64,000 nucleotides of DNA from Paenibacillus aestuarii (GCF_027789125.1 NZ_JAQFVF010000026.1:62001-126000); one strand, 5' to 3'; counted from the first letter of the stretch, positions 16,186 to 25,054 are shown. Notes: generated from the sequence alone by a model not told the origin. Translations and numbers: made by a program.

Positions 16186-16875
16186 GTGTTGAAATTATTG
16201 ATTGTAGAAGATGATCTTGCTTTGCTTGGAGCGATTATGGAGATATTCGATAATGAGGCTTTCGTCACCACGGGTGTTTCTACGGGAGAAGAAGGGTATT
16301 TCCTCGCGGAACAAGGAAGCTTTGATCTTATTATCCTGGATGTGATGTTACCTGGTTTGAGCGGACTTGATATCGTCAAGCAGTTACGGAAGCACCAAGT
16401 GCTGACACCAGTCATCATGTTAACGGCAATGGACAGTGTCGAGGATTGCGTCAGAGGTCTGGATGCAGGCGCGGATGATTATGTAACGAAGCCGTTTACG
16501 ACTTCCATTTTACTAGCCAGAGTAAGAGCTGTGCTCAGACGGCGAGGAAGCGTCGATCTGGAAGGAAATTTGACTTGCGGGCCCATCGTACTCATCAATA
16601 ATCAAAGAGATGCTTTCGTTGATGAGCAGCCTTTGAAACTCACGCCAAAGGAATATGAGCTATTTGAATTTTTCCTCCGCAATAAGGATCAAATTTTGTC
16701 CAGAGACCAGATTTTCGAAAGGATCTGGGGGTTCGATTCAGACTCGGCTTCATCGGCAGTTGATGTTTATGTTCATCATCTGCGCAAGAAGCTAGCACCG
16801 TATGGAGGGGACCACTTCTTAAAAACCATTCGCGGGGTAGGGTATTTATTGAAGGGAGATCCTCATGTTCAGTAA
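16186..16875 (+). CDS. OmpR-family response regulator
   Basis: A 229-residue regulator. The receiver domain has acidic residues EDD8-10, phosphoacceptor Asp52 in IILDVMLPG and Lys in YVTKPF. The C-terminal winged helix (about 125-225) contains LTPKEYELFEFFL and VDVYVHHLRKKL. The start is GTG 16186 or TTG 16189, both just after GGGG; a GTG at 16171 would add a non-family extension. It overlaps the kinase gene by 11 bp and lies between the two halves of the flavin/heme locus, so it is likely to control them. Confidence 0.93.
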   Translation: MLKLLIVEDDLALLGAIMEIFDNEAFVTTGVSTGEEGYFLAEQGSFDLIILDVMLPGLSGLDIVKQLRKHQVLTPVIMLTAMDSVEDCVRGLDAGADDYVTKPFTTSILLARVRAVLRRRGSVDLEGNLTCGPIVLINNQRDAFVDEQPLKLTPKEYELFEFFLRNKDQILSRDQIFERIWGFDSDSASSAVDVYVHHLRKKLAPYGGDHFLKTIRGVGYLLKGDPHVQ

Positions 16876-18136
16876 AACACGTCGCCAATTAGTGTTATTG
16901 AATTCCGCGGTGCTGATGTTGGTCTTATTCGTGTTCGGATTCATCTTGTATGCGCATCTGGGGTTTCGGTTGAACCGACAAGCGGATGAGGCGATCACGA
17001 ATACGGCACGATCTATGCAGCTGAGTTCCATTGATCAGATGCTCCAGGCTGATCATCCCGAGCCTGATGCGGACCGGATCACTTCTTACTTTTTTTGGGA
17101 TGAGCAAGGCCATCTCCTGAATCAGTATCCCAAACATATGTTTACCATGGAAGAGGCGGAACAATTTAAGGATATAACCATGAACGGCTCCCTGCAGAAT
17201 GTCTTCTCGGAAGGAAGGGAATATCGGGTACTGGGATTTAGCAATCCTATGAATGAAGCGGTTGATTCTACAGCTGCTCCGCATGTCTCTTATGTGATCG
17301 TCCTTAGGAGCCTAGAAGATGCGAATAAAATGCTCCAATCCCTTCGCACCGATCTTATCATTGGCTGTTTAGCAGGCGTGCTCTTCTCTATTCTCGCCGG
17401 ATTCTATTTAGCAGGACGCTCGCTCATACCGATTCGCAAATCATGGGATAAGCAGCAGCAATTTGTGGCCGATGCCTCGCATGAATTACGGACGCCAATT
17501 GCGGTGATTCAAGCGCGGTCTGAGCTTTTGTTTCGGCACCCGCAGCACACCATCGAAGAAGAGAGCGAGAACATCGCTCTTATTTTAAAGGAAAGTAAGC
17601 GAATGGGGCGGCTCACTGATGACCTGTTGACACTAGCCAGGACGGACTCCAACCAGCTACAAATTCATACAGCAGCGGTTCCTGTGGATCAGCTTCTCCA
17701 GGAGATCACAGAGCAATTTGCGCTGTTGGCGGAAACGAAGTTCATTCAAATTCATGCCCAAATTGAACCCTCCGTGATCTGGGGCGACGAGCATCGCCTC
17801 CGACAACTGTTTATCATTTTATTGGATAACGCTTTGAAATTTACACCACCTGAAGGTTCCATTGAAGTTAGCTGTCATCCATCATCGCATTCCGTTGGGA
17901 TTGTTATCAAAGACAGTGGTTGCGGAATCAGCGAGGCGGATCTCCCGCGAATTTTTGAACGATTCTATAGAGGGGATAAGAGCCGCAGCCGTTACGAAGG
18001 CGGAACAGGTCTGGGGCTTTCGATTGCGGAATGGATTGTGCATGCACATAAAGGGACGATTCGTGTTCGAACGCAATTATCCGTTGGAAGCGAATTTCAA
18101 ATTACTTTTCCCAAAAAAACAGTAAACCATAAGTAA
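16865..18136 (+). CDS. Sensor histidine kinase (HisKA type), partner of the OmpR-type regulator
   Basis: A 423-residue kinase with a transmembrane segment at about 9-30, an extracellular sensor of about 130 residues with no recognised fold, and a second transmembrane segment at about 164-184. The HisKA domain has His206 in DASHELRTPIAV, and the ATPase domain has an N-box in LDNALKFTPP and a G-box in KDSGCGISE. It starts inside the regulator gene. The signal is unknown. Its position inside the redox cluster suggests it reports on redox state, electron acceptors or metal availability, which is inference. Confidence 0.93.
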   Translation: MFSKTRRQLVLLNSAVLMLVLFVFGFILYAHLGFRLNRQADEAITNTARSMQLSSIDQMLQADHPEPDADRITSYFFWDEQGHLLNQYPKHMFTMEEAEQFKDITMNGSLQNVFSEGREYRVLGFSNPMNEAVDSTAAPHVSYVIVLRSLEDANKMLQSLRTDLIIGCLAGVLFSILAGFYLAGRSLIPIRKSWDKQQQFVADASHELRTPIAVIQARSELLFRHPQHTIEEESENIALILKESKRMGRLTDDLLTLARTDSNQLQIHTAAVPVDQLLQEITEQFALLAETKFIQIHAQIEPSVIWGDEHRLRQLFIILLDNALKFTPPEGSIEVSCHPSSHSVGIVIKDSGCGISEADLPRIFERFYRGDKSRSRYEGGTGLGLSIAEWIVHAHKGTIRVRTQLSVGSEFQITFPKKTVNHK

Positions 18137-18217
18137 TTTTATGCGTTTTAAGAAAATTTAAATGTACGCCTCGTATACTGAAAAAGGGATTCATCCTAGT
18201 ATTGGAGGATTTTTTAT

Positions 18218-18643
18218 ATGGCAAAAATGGATAAGAAATGGATTGTCTTATGTTCAACGGCCATTGGGGCGATCTACGCAGCCGGATATTTCGCTACCGA
18301 AACGCAGGCGGCTTTGCAGCAGCCAGCCTCATATAGTCAAGCGAGTGTGAAAACAAGCAGCATTCAATCGAATAGCAAATATAAAGATGGAACGTTCTAT
18401 GGAACTGGATCTAATCGCCGGGGAGAAATCCAGGTTGCGGTAACGATGAAAGCGGATAAGATCACCGATGTGGAAATCAGTGATTTTGCCATGCATTACT
18501 CTGAACAAGATGTCGTCGATCTGCCACAGGAAGTCGTTCGCATCCAAAGTGCGCAAGTGAAGAATGTGTCAGGGGCAACCTACAGTACACAAGCGTTTAA
18601 AGACGCTGTAGATCAAGCACTTGCACAAGCGCTGAATGCCTAG
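18218..18643 (+). CDS. Exported FMN-binding (flavinylated) protein
   Basis: A 141-residue protein with an N-terminal hydrophobic export or anchor segment (about 7-30), a short polar linker and one FMN-binding domain (about 52-141). The flavinylation motif is intact: Ser118-Gly-Ala-Thr121-Tyr-Ser in VSGATYST, where ApbE esterifies FMN to Thr121. Such domains are mobile one-electron carriers on the outside of the membrane. Here the ApbE gene follows directly (the stop overlaps its leftmost possible start), and an RnfD-like and a heme protein come after. The start has TTGGAGGA about 11 nt upstream. A possible -10 TATACT lies at 18174-18179. Confidence 0.93.
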   Translation: MAKMDKKWIVLCSTAIGAIYAAGYFATETQAALQQPASYSQASVKTSSIQSNSKYKDGTFYGTGSNRRGEIQVAVTMKADKITDVEISDFAMHYSEQDVVDLPQEVVRIQSAQVKNVSGATYSTQAFKDAVDQALAQALNA

Positions 18644-18654
18644 TGGTGATCATC

Positions 18655-19539
18655 ATGAGAAAAACGAAGCTATTTATGGATACCGTCGTTGACATACAAG
18701 TCGTTGTTGCGGATAAATCAAGGGATAAGGCCGAGGCGGCTGTCGATCGAGCTTTTGAACTGTTTCGAAAGGTCGAGCAAGCCTGCAGCAGGTTTAGCCA
18801 GGATAGCGAATTAATGCAGGCAACACGGCAGATTGGCACGGCTGTCCAGATTAGTCCATTATTATTTGAGCCATTGCGATTTGCGTTGGAAGTAGCCAAA
18901 TGGACGAATGGCAAGTTTGATCCGACGGTAGGAAAAGCTATGGAGGATCATGGATTTAATCAACACTATTTAACTCGGGCAACACTTCATCATGCTGTAG
19001 CGGATTCAGCTACTTATCAAGATATCATCCTGGACGAGGAGCATCGCACCTTGTCTATTAACAAGCCGTTAGTGATTGATCTAGGCGCTGTCGCCAAAGG
19101 ATTTGCGATTGATTTAGCGGCAAATGAATTGAAGGAATTCGCAGGGTTTATTGTGAATGCTGGCGGTGACTTATATGCCGGTGGGTTGGATGAGAACGGT
19201 GATAAATGGGGAGTCGAAATCCAACATCCCCTGAACAAAGCTCAGACCATACAAAGGATTGAAGTTTCGAACGAGGCAGTCTGTACCTCTGGAAGCTATG
19301 AGCGCAGAAGCCCAACCCACACAGGCATTCATCACCTCTTTGACCCGGAGCGAAGCGTTTCTCCGAATGAATGGATCAGCTGCAGTGTGGTTGCTCCTTA
19401 TGCACTAATGGCGGACGCTTTTTCCACAGCAGCTTTTTTATTGGGGAAGGAACGTGGGGTAACGTTAGTCGAACAAGTGAATCTCCAAGGCATCTTGATA
19501 GATTCAGATTTACAAGTCTATCGTATAGGGGGGATTTAA
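18655..19539 (+). CDS. apbE: ApbE-family FAD:protein FMN transferase
   Basis: A protein of about 294 residues that transfers FMN from FAD to Thr of exported domains. The conserved parts are intact: FMDTVVDIQV at the N-terminus, VIDLGAVAKGFAID, IVNAGGDLYAGG, HHLFDPER and the Mg2+ site ADAFSTAAF with Asp and Thr four apart. ATG 18655 is chosen because the family begins close to it; GTG 18643 or 18646, overlapping the upstream stop, are possible and would aid coupling. It has no clear signal peptide. Its obvious substrate is the FMN-binding protein encoded just upstream. It is more canonical than the other ApbE of this window. Confidence 0.93.
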   Translation: MRKTKLFMDTVVDIQVVVADKSRDKAEAAVDRAFELFRKVEQACSRFSQDSELMQATRQIGTAVQISPLLFEPLRFALEVAKWTNGKFDPTVGKAMEDHGFNQHYLTRATLHHAVADSATYQDIILDEEHRTLSINKPLVIDLGAVAKGFAIDLAANELKEFAGFIVNAGGDLYAGGLDENGDKWGVEIQHPLNKAQTIQRIEVSNEAVCTSGSYERRSPTHTGIHHLFDPERSVSPNEWISCSVVAPYALMADAFSTAAFLLGKERGVTLVEQVNLQGILIDSDLQVYRIGGI

Positions 19540-20343
19540 GTGTCCTTTAGTAAGTGGCTTCGAACACCCAAGGGATACGTCATGATCTCCATGATGGCCT
19601 TTCTGCTAATCGCTGTTGTTTATTCACAGGATTTCAGAGGAATCCTTAATAGTTTCATTGCGGTTGGTGTTTCCGTCTCTGCCGATTTCTTATGCGCATC
19701 AATAGCCAAAAAGAAAAAGGCTTTCCCTGACAGCGCGATGATAACCGGGGTCATCATTGCTTTGATTTTGAGCACAAGTACTTCGTGGTATGTGGTTGCA
19801 GCGACTGTCCTCATCGCGATATTGTCTAAATATTTGCTTGTCTTCAAGAAAAAACCGATCTTTAATCCGGCTGCATTCGCCCTCCTAGCGTCGATCCTAT
19901 TGTTTCAAACAGGACAAAGCTGGTGGGGAGCGTTTGCGGATCTTCCTGCCTGGACAAGCGTTATTCTGCTGATCGGCGGATACATCATTACGAATCGCGT
20001 AAATAAATTCCCGATGGTCTTTTCATTTCTAGGAACTTATTTTGTGCTTCTACTGATAATGGGTATCTTGCATAGGGGTGATGCAGGTGATGCCCTTCGA
20101 TCGCCTTTTCTCAATGCAACGCTTTTCTTCGCCCTCTTTATGCTTACAGATCCGCCGACAACGCCAGCAAAAGATAGAGATCAATTGATTTTTGGCATCT
20201 TAAGTGCGGTAATTGGAGCAGTCGTTTATGGGCTCTTCGGAGGCTTGATGTATTTATTTATCGGGCTGCTAGTAGGAAATCTATGCCAGTATGTATTAAA
20301 ACGCGTAACCGCAACTACCAAATCAGCAAGCCTAAGTATTTAG
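19540..20343 (+). CDS. RnfD/NqrB-like membrane protein
   Basis: A 267-residue integral membrane protein of the NQR2/RnfD/RnfE family with about nine to ten hydrophobic segments. The family-typical stretches FNPAAFALL and LFFALFMLTDPPTTPAK are present. In Rnf and Na+-NQR complexes this subunit carries flavin and helps move electrons across the membrane. Here the other Rnf/NQR subunits are absent. This matches reported extracytosolic flavinylation loci, where a stand-alone RnfD-like protein passes electrons to FMN-binding proteins. It starts at GTG 19540, immediately after the ApbE stop, with GGGGGG upstream. Confidence 0.88.
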   Translation: MSFSKWLRTPKGYVMISMMAFLLIAVVYSQDFRGILNSFIAVGVSVSADFLCASIAKKKKAFPDSAMITGVIIALILSTSTSWYVVAATVLIAILSKYLLVFKKKPIFNPAAFALLASILLFQTGQSWWGAFADLPAWTSVILLIGGYIITNRVNKFPMVFSFLGTYFVLLLIMGILHRGDAGDALRSPFLNATLFFALFMLTDPPTTPAKDRDQLIFGILSAVIGAVVYGLFGGLMYLFIGLLVGNLCQYVLKRVTATTKSASLSI

Positions 20344-20382
20344 GCAGTACTATTTTAGAAAACATTCGGAGGAAAATTTATC

Positions 20383-20937
20383 GTGAATATACAGGAAAAG
20401 GAAGCTGTTAGGCTAACCCAAGCATGGATACCCAAAAAGGAGCGCATCGGGGTGGTTGCAGCGATTGTGATTGCTGTCCTACTCATCATTTGGGAGCTTA
20501 AGGGGTTATTACAGCTTTCATCAGAAACGCTGCACAGCAGACAGTTTGAACATACATTTAAAGATTTTGGCTCCAATGCAAGAATCGCCTTATTTTTTGT
20601 ACTGGCGTACTATGCGCTTCTTCTAATTATGAAGCAGCGGGTATGGGATGGTTTAGGCCATGTGAAAAAAGGTCTGGCCGGATTGCTGCGCTTCGCGCGC
20701 AGATGGCATACCCCAATGGCGATTATCGCTATCGCCTTTATCGTTCTGCATACAATTGCCGTCTTTATGTATGGCTTTAAATTCGATTTTAACAATATAA
20801 GCGGCTTGCTTGCCTTGCTCGTACTTCTTCCGGTTCCCCTATCGGGATTATTGCGATATCGGAGATTGGATCGGAAGTGGCACTTGCGGTCCGGACTGGC
20901 ATTCGCTGTTTTATTCTTCATTCATGCTTTTTTATAA
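20383..20937 (+). CDS. Cytochrome-b-like heme membrane protein
   Basis: A 184-residue membrane protein with about five transmembrane segments. Two His pairs, His109-X13-His123 and His167-X13-His181, sit in neighbouring helices, a bis-heme arrangement like cytochrome b561 or ferric-reductase heme domains. The second pair is at the extreme C-terminus (FFIHAFL). The start is GTG 20383, 10 nt after CGGAGG. It is the last gene of the flavin unit and may be the membrane electron entry or exit for the FMN-binding protein. It is clearly different in sequence from the other heme protein of the locus. Confidence 0.75.
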   Translation: MNIQEKEAVRLTQAWIPKKERIGVVAAIVIAVLLIIWELKGLLQLSSETLHSRQFEHTFKDFGSNARIALFFVLAYYALLLIMKQRVWDGLGHVKKGLAGLLRFARRWHTPMAIIAIAFIVLHTIAVFMYGFKFDFNNISGLLALLVLLPVPLSGLLRYRRLDRKWHLRSGLAFAVLFFIHAFL

Positions 20938-20944
20938 ACGAAAC

Positions 20945-20997
20945 TTCAATAAGCCAATGCATTTGCTGGATCAGGCAGCATGCATTGGCTTATTGAA
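20945..20997. terminator. Convergent terminator, 18-bp perfect inverted repeat
   Basis: TTCAATAAGCCAATGCAT and its exact reverse complement flank a 17-nt loop, between the rightward redox operon and the leftward ferritin-like gene. There is no strong T-tract on either side, but the position fits a shared transcription stop. Confidence 0.7.
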
Positions 20998-21005
20998 CCT
21001 TCAGC

Positions 21006-21473
21006 CTAACGGTTTAATGTAAACAAATAGTTATATTTACTGGCGTGCTTCTGTTCGTCCAAAATAATCCCTAATACCGTATCCCGATAGATTCCTTCCG
21101 GCAGACCGAACCATATTTTGCGGTATTTCTCTACAGCGTTCCATTCTCCTTGCATCGCCTGTTCAATTCCCTTTTGATAATTGCTAACCCGCGGGTACGG
21201 CTCGTTACTGGCGGCTGGAATATTTTGCCCGGTCATATCTTTGTACATGTGGCGAAACATGGCATTGTGGCCGCGTTCATCATCGCGAATGGATGAAAGG
21301 ATGGCAGCTTGTTCAGCCGTAGGTGCAAGTTTGATGAGCTCATCGTAAAATAATTCATCGTGTCGTTCATCCTGTACCGCTTCTTTCATGGACTGCAGCG
21401 CTTGGTCATGGCTAATCATCCAAACAGGTGTAAATGCGATACGGTAGTATGGATACCCATATCCCCAATACAT
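21006..21473 (-). CDS. Ferritin-like (rubrerythrin/DUF2202-type) protein
   Basis: A 155-residue helical protein with paired Glu/ExxH-type iron ligands in order: EAVQDERHDE, IRDDERGHNAMF, GEWNAVEKY and DEQKHASKY. This is the pattern of ferritin-like diiron four-helix bundles. The Tyr-rich N-terminus (MYWGYGYPYYR) resembles spore-coat-associated or small exported ferritin-like proteins. The role is uncertain: iron binding, oxygen or peroxide scavenging. It is convergent with the flavin/heme locus, and proximity to iron and redox genes may be meaningful. Confidence 0.8.
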   Translation of the reverse strand: MYWGYGYPYYRIAFTPVWMISHDQALQSMKEAVQDERHDELFYDELIKLAPTAEQAAILSSIRDDERGHNAMFRHMYKDMTGQNIPAASNEPYPRVSNYQKGIEQAMQGEWNAVEKYRKIWFGLPEGIYRDTVLGIILDEQKHASKYNYLFTLNR

Positions 21474-21575
21474 AATTAAGCCCTCCTCATATAGGATTAA
21501 TTAGTTCAGGGTATGTGCGGAGATCGGATCTGGTGACGCCCAGCCGGTGCGGCAGGGTGCGAAATCGCTAATAAA

Positions 21576-22421
21576 TCATGGAGCGTTGCTAAAAATTTTG
21601 CGATAATCACTCGGCCGCACACCAGTTTTAGTGTTGAACAAATTGGAAAAATAATGAGGATCGACATAGCCAAGCTTATATCCAATATCGCTTATCGTCA
21701 TCTGCGAATCCAGCAGCATTCGTTTCGCGATTTCCAGCTTTTGTGTGAGGATATAGCTATAGATGGTCGTTCCGGTCTCTCGTTTAAACAGGCGATTGAT
21801 TTGCTTGATCGAAATGCCAAAATGGGAAGACAGCCCGGCCGAATCGAAGGGTTGGAGGACGCTTTTATCCAATAATTGCTTGATCGCCTGCACTCTTGAT
21901 GGTAAAGCATCCCCTCTTTTGCGTAATGCTGCAGAGAGGCCGACGATGATTCGCATCACGATGACCTCGAGTTCGGCTTGCGCGTCCTGCGTGCCGTCAA
22001 CCGATTTTTGTTCAGCGAGGGCAATCGCCTCGGTAAACAGATGTTCCAACCCGCGATCCTGCGTCACGATATGAGGAAGCAGTTGATAGGCTTCGAGCAT
22101 CTTGAGGATCCAGTTTCCACTAATGTTAAGCCATATATAGCTCCACGGTTTCTCGTGATCTCTGTCGGAGGCGACTTCATGGCGGCAGCCTGCTGGAAGG
22201 ATAAAGACGTCTCCCCGTGAAGCTGTATACGTCTGGTTATCGACCTTAACAAAGCCTTGCCCTGAGCGCACGAAACCGAATACGGTGATTTTGGCCAGTT
22301 TACGAATATTGCGGTAGCCCGGTTCGCAATCATTAATCCCCAAATACTGCACACTCAGAGGAGGCGGCGCTCCAATGGAAGGCAAGTGATGGATAGGCCC
22401 GGACTTGCCGATGTCATGCAT
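21576..22421 (-). CDS. AraC-family transcriptional regulator
   Basis: A 281-residue regulator. The N-terminal cupin-like domain (about 40-130; GQGFVKVDNQTY, GDVFILPAGCRHE) would bind a sugar. The C-terminal double HTH (about 180-278) includes LSSHFGISIKQINRLFKRE and ISDIGYKLGYVDPHYFSNLF. ATG 22421 overlaps the end of the upstream sulfatase gene by 8 bp; the frame extends further but only inside that gene. The two are read from one transcript, so the regulator probably controls the sulfatase unit in response to its product. Confidence 0.9.
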   Translation of the reverse strand: MHDIGKSGPIHHLPSIGAPPPLSVQYLGINDCEPGYRNIRKLAKITVFGFVRSGQGFVKVDNQTYTASRGDVFILPAGCRHEVASDRDHEKPWSYIWLNISGNWILKMLEAYQLLPHIVTQDRGLEHLFTEAIALAEQKSVDGTQDAQAELEVIVMRIIVGLSAALRKRGDALPSRVQAIKQLLDKSVLQPFDSAGLSSHFGISIKQINRLFKRETGTTIYSYILTQKLEIAKRMLLDSQMTISDIGYKLGYVDPHYFSNLFNTKTGVRPSDYRKIFSNAP

Positions 22422-23928
22422 GCCAGACCCGAGGCATCGGCATGGATTCTTTGCCCAGTTCTGCCCATACATACTTCAGCAGGAGCTCTGTTTTTAATGG
22501 TTGGTACTCGGGATCATTCCATAAGTTGCAGATTTCACCCGGGTCATTGTGCAAGTCAAAAATTTCGCCATAAGTCTGGTTATAATACACGGTAATTTTG
22601 TATCTTTCATCCACATATGTTTTTTGATGAATCGTTGTCGGTGTATGCCGGAACTCGCAGATGGCATGGTCCCTGACCTGGCTCTTCTGCCCGCACCATA
22701 CTTGTGACTGATCCAAGCCTGTCATGTGGTGAGGAACGGGAATATCACATAGCGATAAAAAAGTAGGTGCCAAATCGACTAACGACTGTATGGCAGGTGA
22801 GGTCACACCGGCGGGCACGTTCCCTGGATACCTGACGATGAATGGAATTTTGATCAAGTCTTCGTAATGGAAGCCACCTTTGGCTTGAAGACCATGTTGA
22901 CCAAAGAAGTGCCCATGGTCTGTCGTAAAGACCACGATCGTATTGTCGGCAAGGCCAAGTTCATCCAGCTTGTTCAGAATTTGCCCAATGTATTTGTCCA
23001 TCAGGCTGATCATGCCGTAGTAGGTGGCCACCAGCTGCTTGCGATCATGTTCGGAATATAACGCGGAATGGGAATGATAGCCATGCACTTGGAACTTGCC
23101 TTCATTCCAAGGTGCAAAGTCCGGCTTCTCCATTTGCGTTAATTGAAAATGTGGCGGATTCTGCTCATGCTCGCCAGGTGCCGCAACCGGGATCGTCAGC
23201 TGCTCCGGATCATACATCGTATCCCACGGTTCCGGAACCAAATAATCCGGGTGCGGATCAAAGAAGCTGGACCAGAGGAAGAAGCTTTGATCGTCATCTT
23301 TATATTGTTCCAGCAGAGCGCCTGTTCTTTCGGCAATCCAGGTATTGTAGTGGTATTCCTCTGGAATCGGCCATTTATGAAGAAGGGAAGGATCCATCGT
23401 ACCTGTCGGAGGCAGGAAATAGTCGCGCCAATTCAAACAGCCTTTAGCTTCCATCCATAGTGCATAATGTTGACCGACATGCGCCTCGTTCGTATGATTA
23501 CGTGCTAACTCGACATGATCAAAGCCGTAAAAAGGCCCATTATGTTCGCGCCAAAAATCAAGATCCTGCAAAATCGGATAAGCCTCAAGCGATGGGTACT
23601 GCTCCGTCGATGCTAAGGGCTGAAAATGGGCTTTGCCTACAAGCGCAGACTTATACCCGGCTTCATGAAAATCTTCACCGACCGTATGAACATCTTCGAA
23701 CAGTTTCGTGCCTAACGTCCAAGCGCCGTGTTGGCTCGGATACATGCCTGTAATGATGGAAGCTCTTGTCGGTGTGCACGTAGGGTTCGGGCAATACGAG
23801 CGTGTAAACGTTGTTCCTTCCTTCACCAGACGATCGAGATTCGGTGTCTGAATATCAGAGTTAAAAGCCCCCAGCGTATTCCAATGCTGTTGATCACTTG
23901 TGATTAACAATATATTAGGTTTCTTCAT
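22414..23928 (-). CDS. Cys-type sulfatase (type I)
   Basis: A 504-residue cytosolic sulfatase that hydrolyses sulfate esters. The maturation motif CxPxR is present as Cys51-T-Pro53-T-Arg55 in NPTCTPTRAS, where Cys is converted to formylglycine. Metal ligands are seen in LLITSDQQ and in TTDHGHFFGQHG. No signal peptide is visible. No maturase (anSME or FGE) is in this window. It starts at ATG 23928 with GGAGGAATTC just upstream and is co-transcribed with an AraC regulator. Targets could be sulfated polysaccharide fragments, aryl sulfates or choline sulfate; the surrounding carbohydrate genes favour sugar sulfates. Confidence 0.93.
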   Translation of the reverse strand: MKKPNILLITSDQQHWNTLGAFNSDIQTPNLDRLVKEGTTFTRSYCPNPTCTPTRASIITGMYPSQHGAWTLGTKLFEDVHTVGEDFHEAGYKSALVGKAHFQPLASTEQYPSLEAYPILQDLDFWREHNGPFYGFDHVELARNHTNEAHVGQHYALWMEAKGCLNWRDYFLPPTGTMDPSLLHKWPIPEEYHYNTWIAERTGALLEQYKDDDQSFFLWSSFFDPHPDYLVPEPWDTMYDPEQLTIPVAAPGEHEQNPPHFQLTQMEKPDFAPWNEGKFQVHGYHSHSALYSEHDRKQLVATYYGMISLMDKYIGQILNKLDELGLADNTIVVFTTDHGHFFGQHGLQAKGGFHYEDLIKIPFIVRYPGNVPAGVTSPAIQSLVDLAPTFLSLCDIPVPHHMTGLDQSQVWCGQKSQVRDHAICEFRHTPTTIHQKTYVDERYKITVYYNQTYGEIFDLHNDPGEICNLWNDPEYQPLKTELLLKYVWAELGKESMPMPRVWHA

Positions 23929-24080
23929 CTATGAATTCCTCCAAAATAACTACTTATTATGTATAGAATAAAGGGATTTAAGCGAATTGGAAATAACACA
24001 ATTGCAGATTGATTTAACATTTTGTTAGGTTTATGATGGAGATCTAAAGTTATCCCTTACTCATGAGGAGAAACAGCACG

Positions 24081-24941
24081 ATGCAGGAATATGCACATGA
24101 ATATGCCCAACATTTCTATTTAAATCCGAATGCGTTTGTCAAAATGAGCGGTTTGTGGTGTCTCCGCCTCGGGCATAACGTTGCCAAGCCTAATTATCAG
24201 GTCGGTCCGAGAAGAATTGAATGTTACAGCTTTCATTTCGTGGTCGAGGGCCGGTTGCTGCTTCAGTTTGAAGACCGGGAAGAGATTCTCCACTCCGGCG
24301 ATATGGTCTGCTTCTTTCCAGATGAATCGTATTCATATCGGATCTACGAACCGGATAAGCCTTTAAAGCTGATTTGGATCGCTTTTCAAGGCCCGCAGGC
24401 CGCCCCCCTGCTGCAATCGTTAGGGCTCACGCCAGCTGCGCCCATTCTGCGTGCAAGAGGCAGCGACGAAATCTTGAATAAAGCGGTGGCGCTTCTTCAT
24501 CATGTTGCTGATCACTCGGATCGCGTCCAGGATGTCGGCTTCACTTTAGCGCTGCAGGAGAAGCTGTATGCGATCTTTGCCCTGCTTCTCCATGAAGGAA
24601 GCGCACATCGCGCCGCCAAAGACAGTTTGGCAGACATCCCCTGGCTGAAGCGCTCCCTTGATTTTATGCAATTGCATTACATGGAAGGGATCAGCGTCAA
24701 GGAGATTGCGGAGGCGGCGGGGGTCCACCGGTCTTATTTTTCGGATATATTCAAAAAAATGATGGGGGAATCCCCTAACCGTTACTTATACCGGCTTAAA
24801 ATGGAGAAGGCAGCCCTGCTGATTGCACGAAGGGATCGGAATATCACTGAGGTTGCTTATACGGTTGGCTATCCCAGCCTGTATTCGTTCTCGCGGGCTT
24901 ATCGCAACTATTTTGGGCATTCACCGGGCAGCAAGCCGTAA
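24081..24941 (+). CDS. AraC-family transcriptional regulator
   Basis: A 286-residue regulator with an N-terminal cupin sensor (FHFVVEGRLLLQFE, HSGDMVCFFPDE) and a C-terminal AraC HTH pair (ISVKEIAEAAGVHRSYFSDIF and ITEVAYTVGYPSLYSFSRAY). ATG 24081 is preferred over ATG 24063 because GAGGAG lies about 11 nt before it and nothing suitable precedes 24063. It is divergent from the sulfatase and points towards the GH43-like gene 113 nt downstream, so it may regulate either side. Confidence 0.9.
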   Translation: MQEYAHEYAQHFYLNPNAFVKMSGLWCLRLGHNVAKPNYQVGPRRIECYSFHFVVEGRLLLQFEDREEILHSGDMVCFFPDESYSYRIYEPDKPLKLIWIAFQGPQAAPLLQSLGLTPAAPILRARGSDEILNKAVALLHHVADHSDRVQDVGFTLALQEKLYAIFALLLHEGSAHRAAKDSLADIPWLKRSLDFMQLHYMEGISVKEIAEAAGVHRSYFSDIFKKMMGESPNRYLYRLKMEKAALLIARRDRNITEVAYTVGYPSLYSFSRAYRNYFGHSPGSKP

Positions 24942-25054
24942 TGATGATGTCCCTTTTCCTCACTTGACACACCGCTTTCTCTATTAAGCGTTCGTTTGAA
25001 GCGCGTTATACTTATCTTCAGAACGATAACCGGGTTGAGGAAAGGAAGAATACG

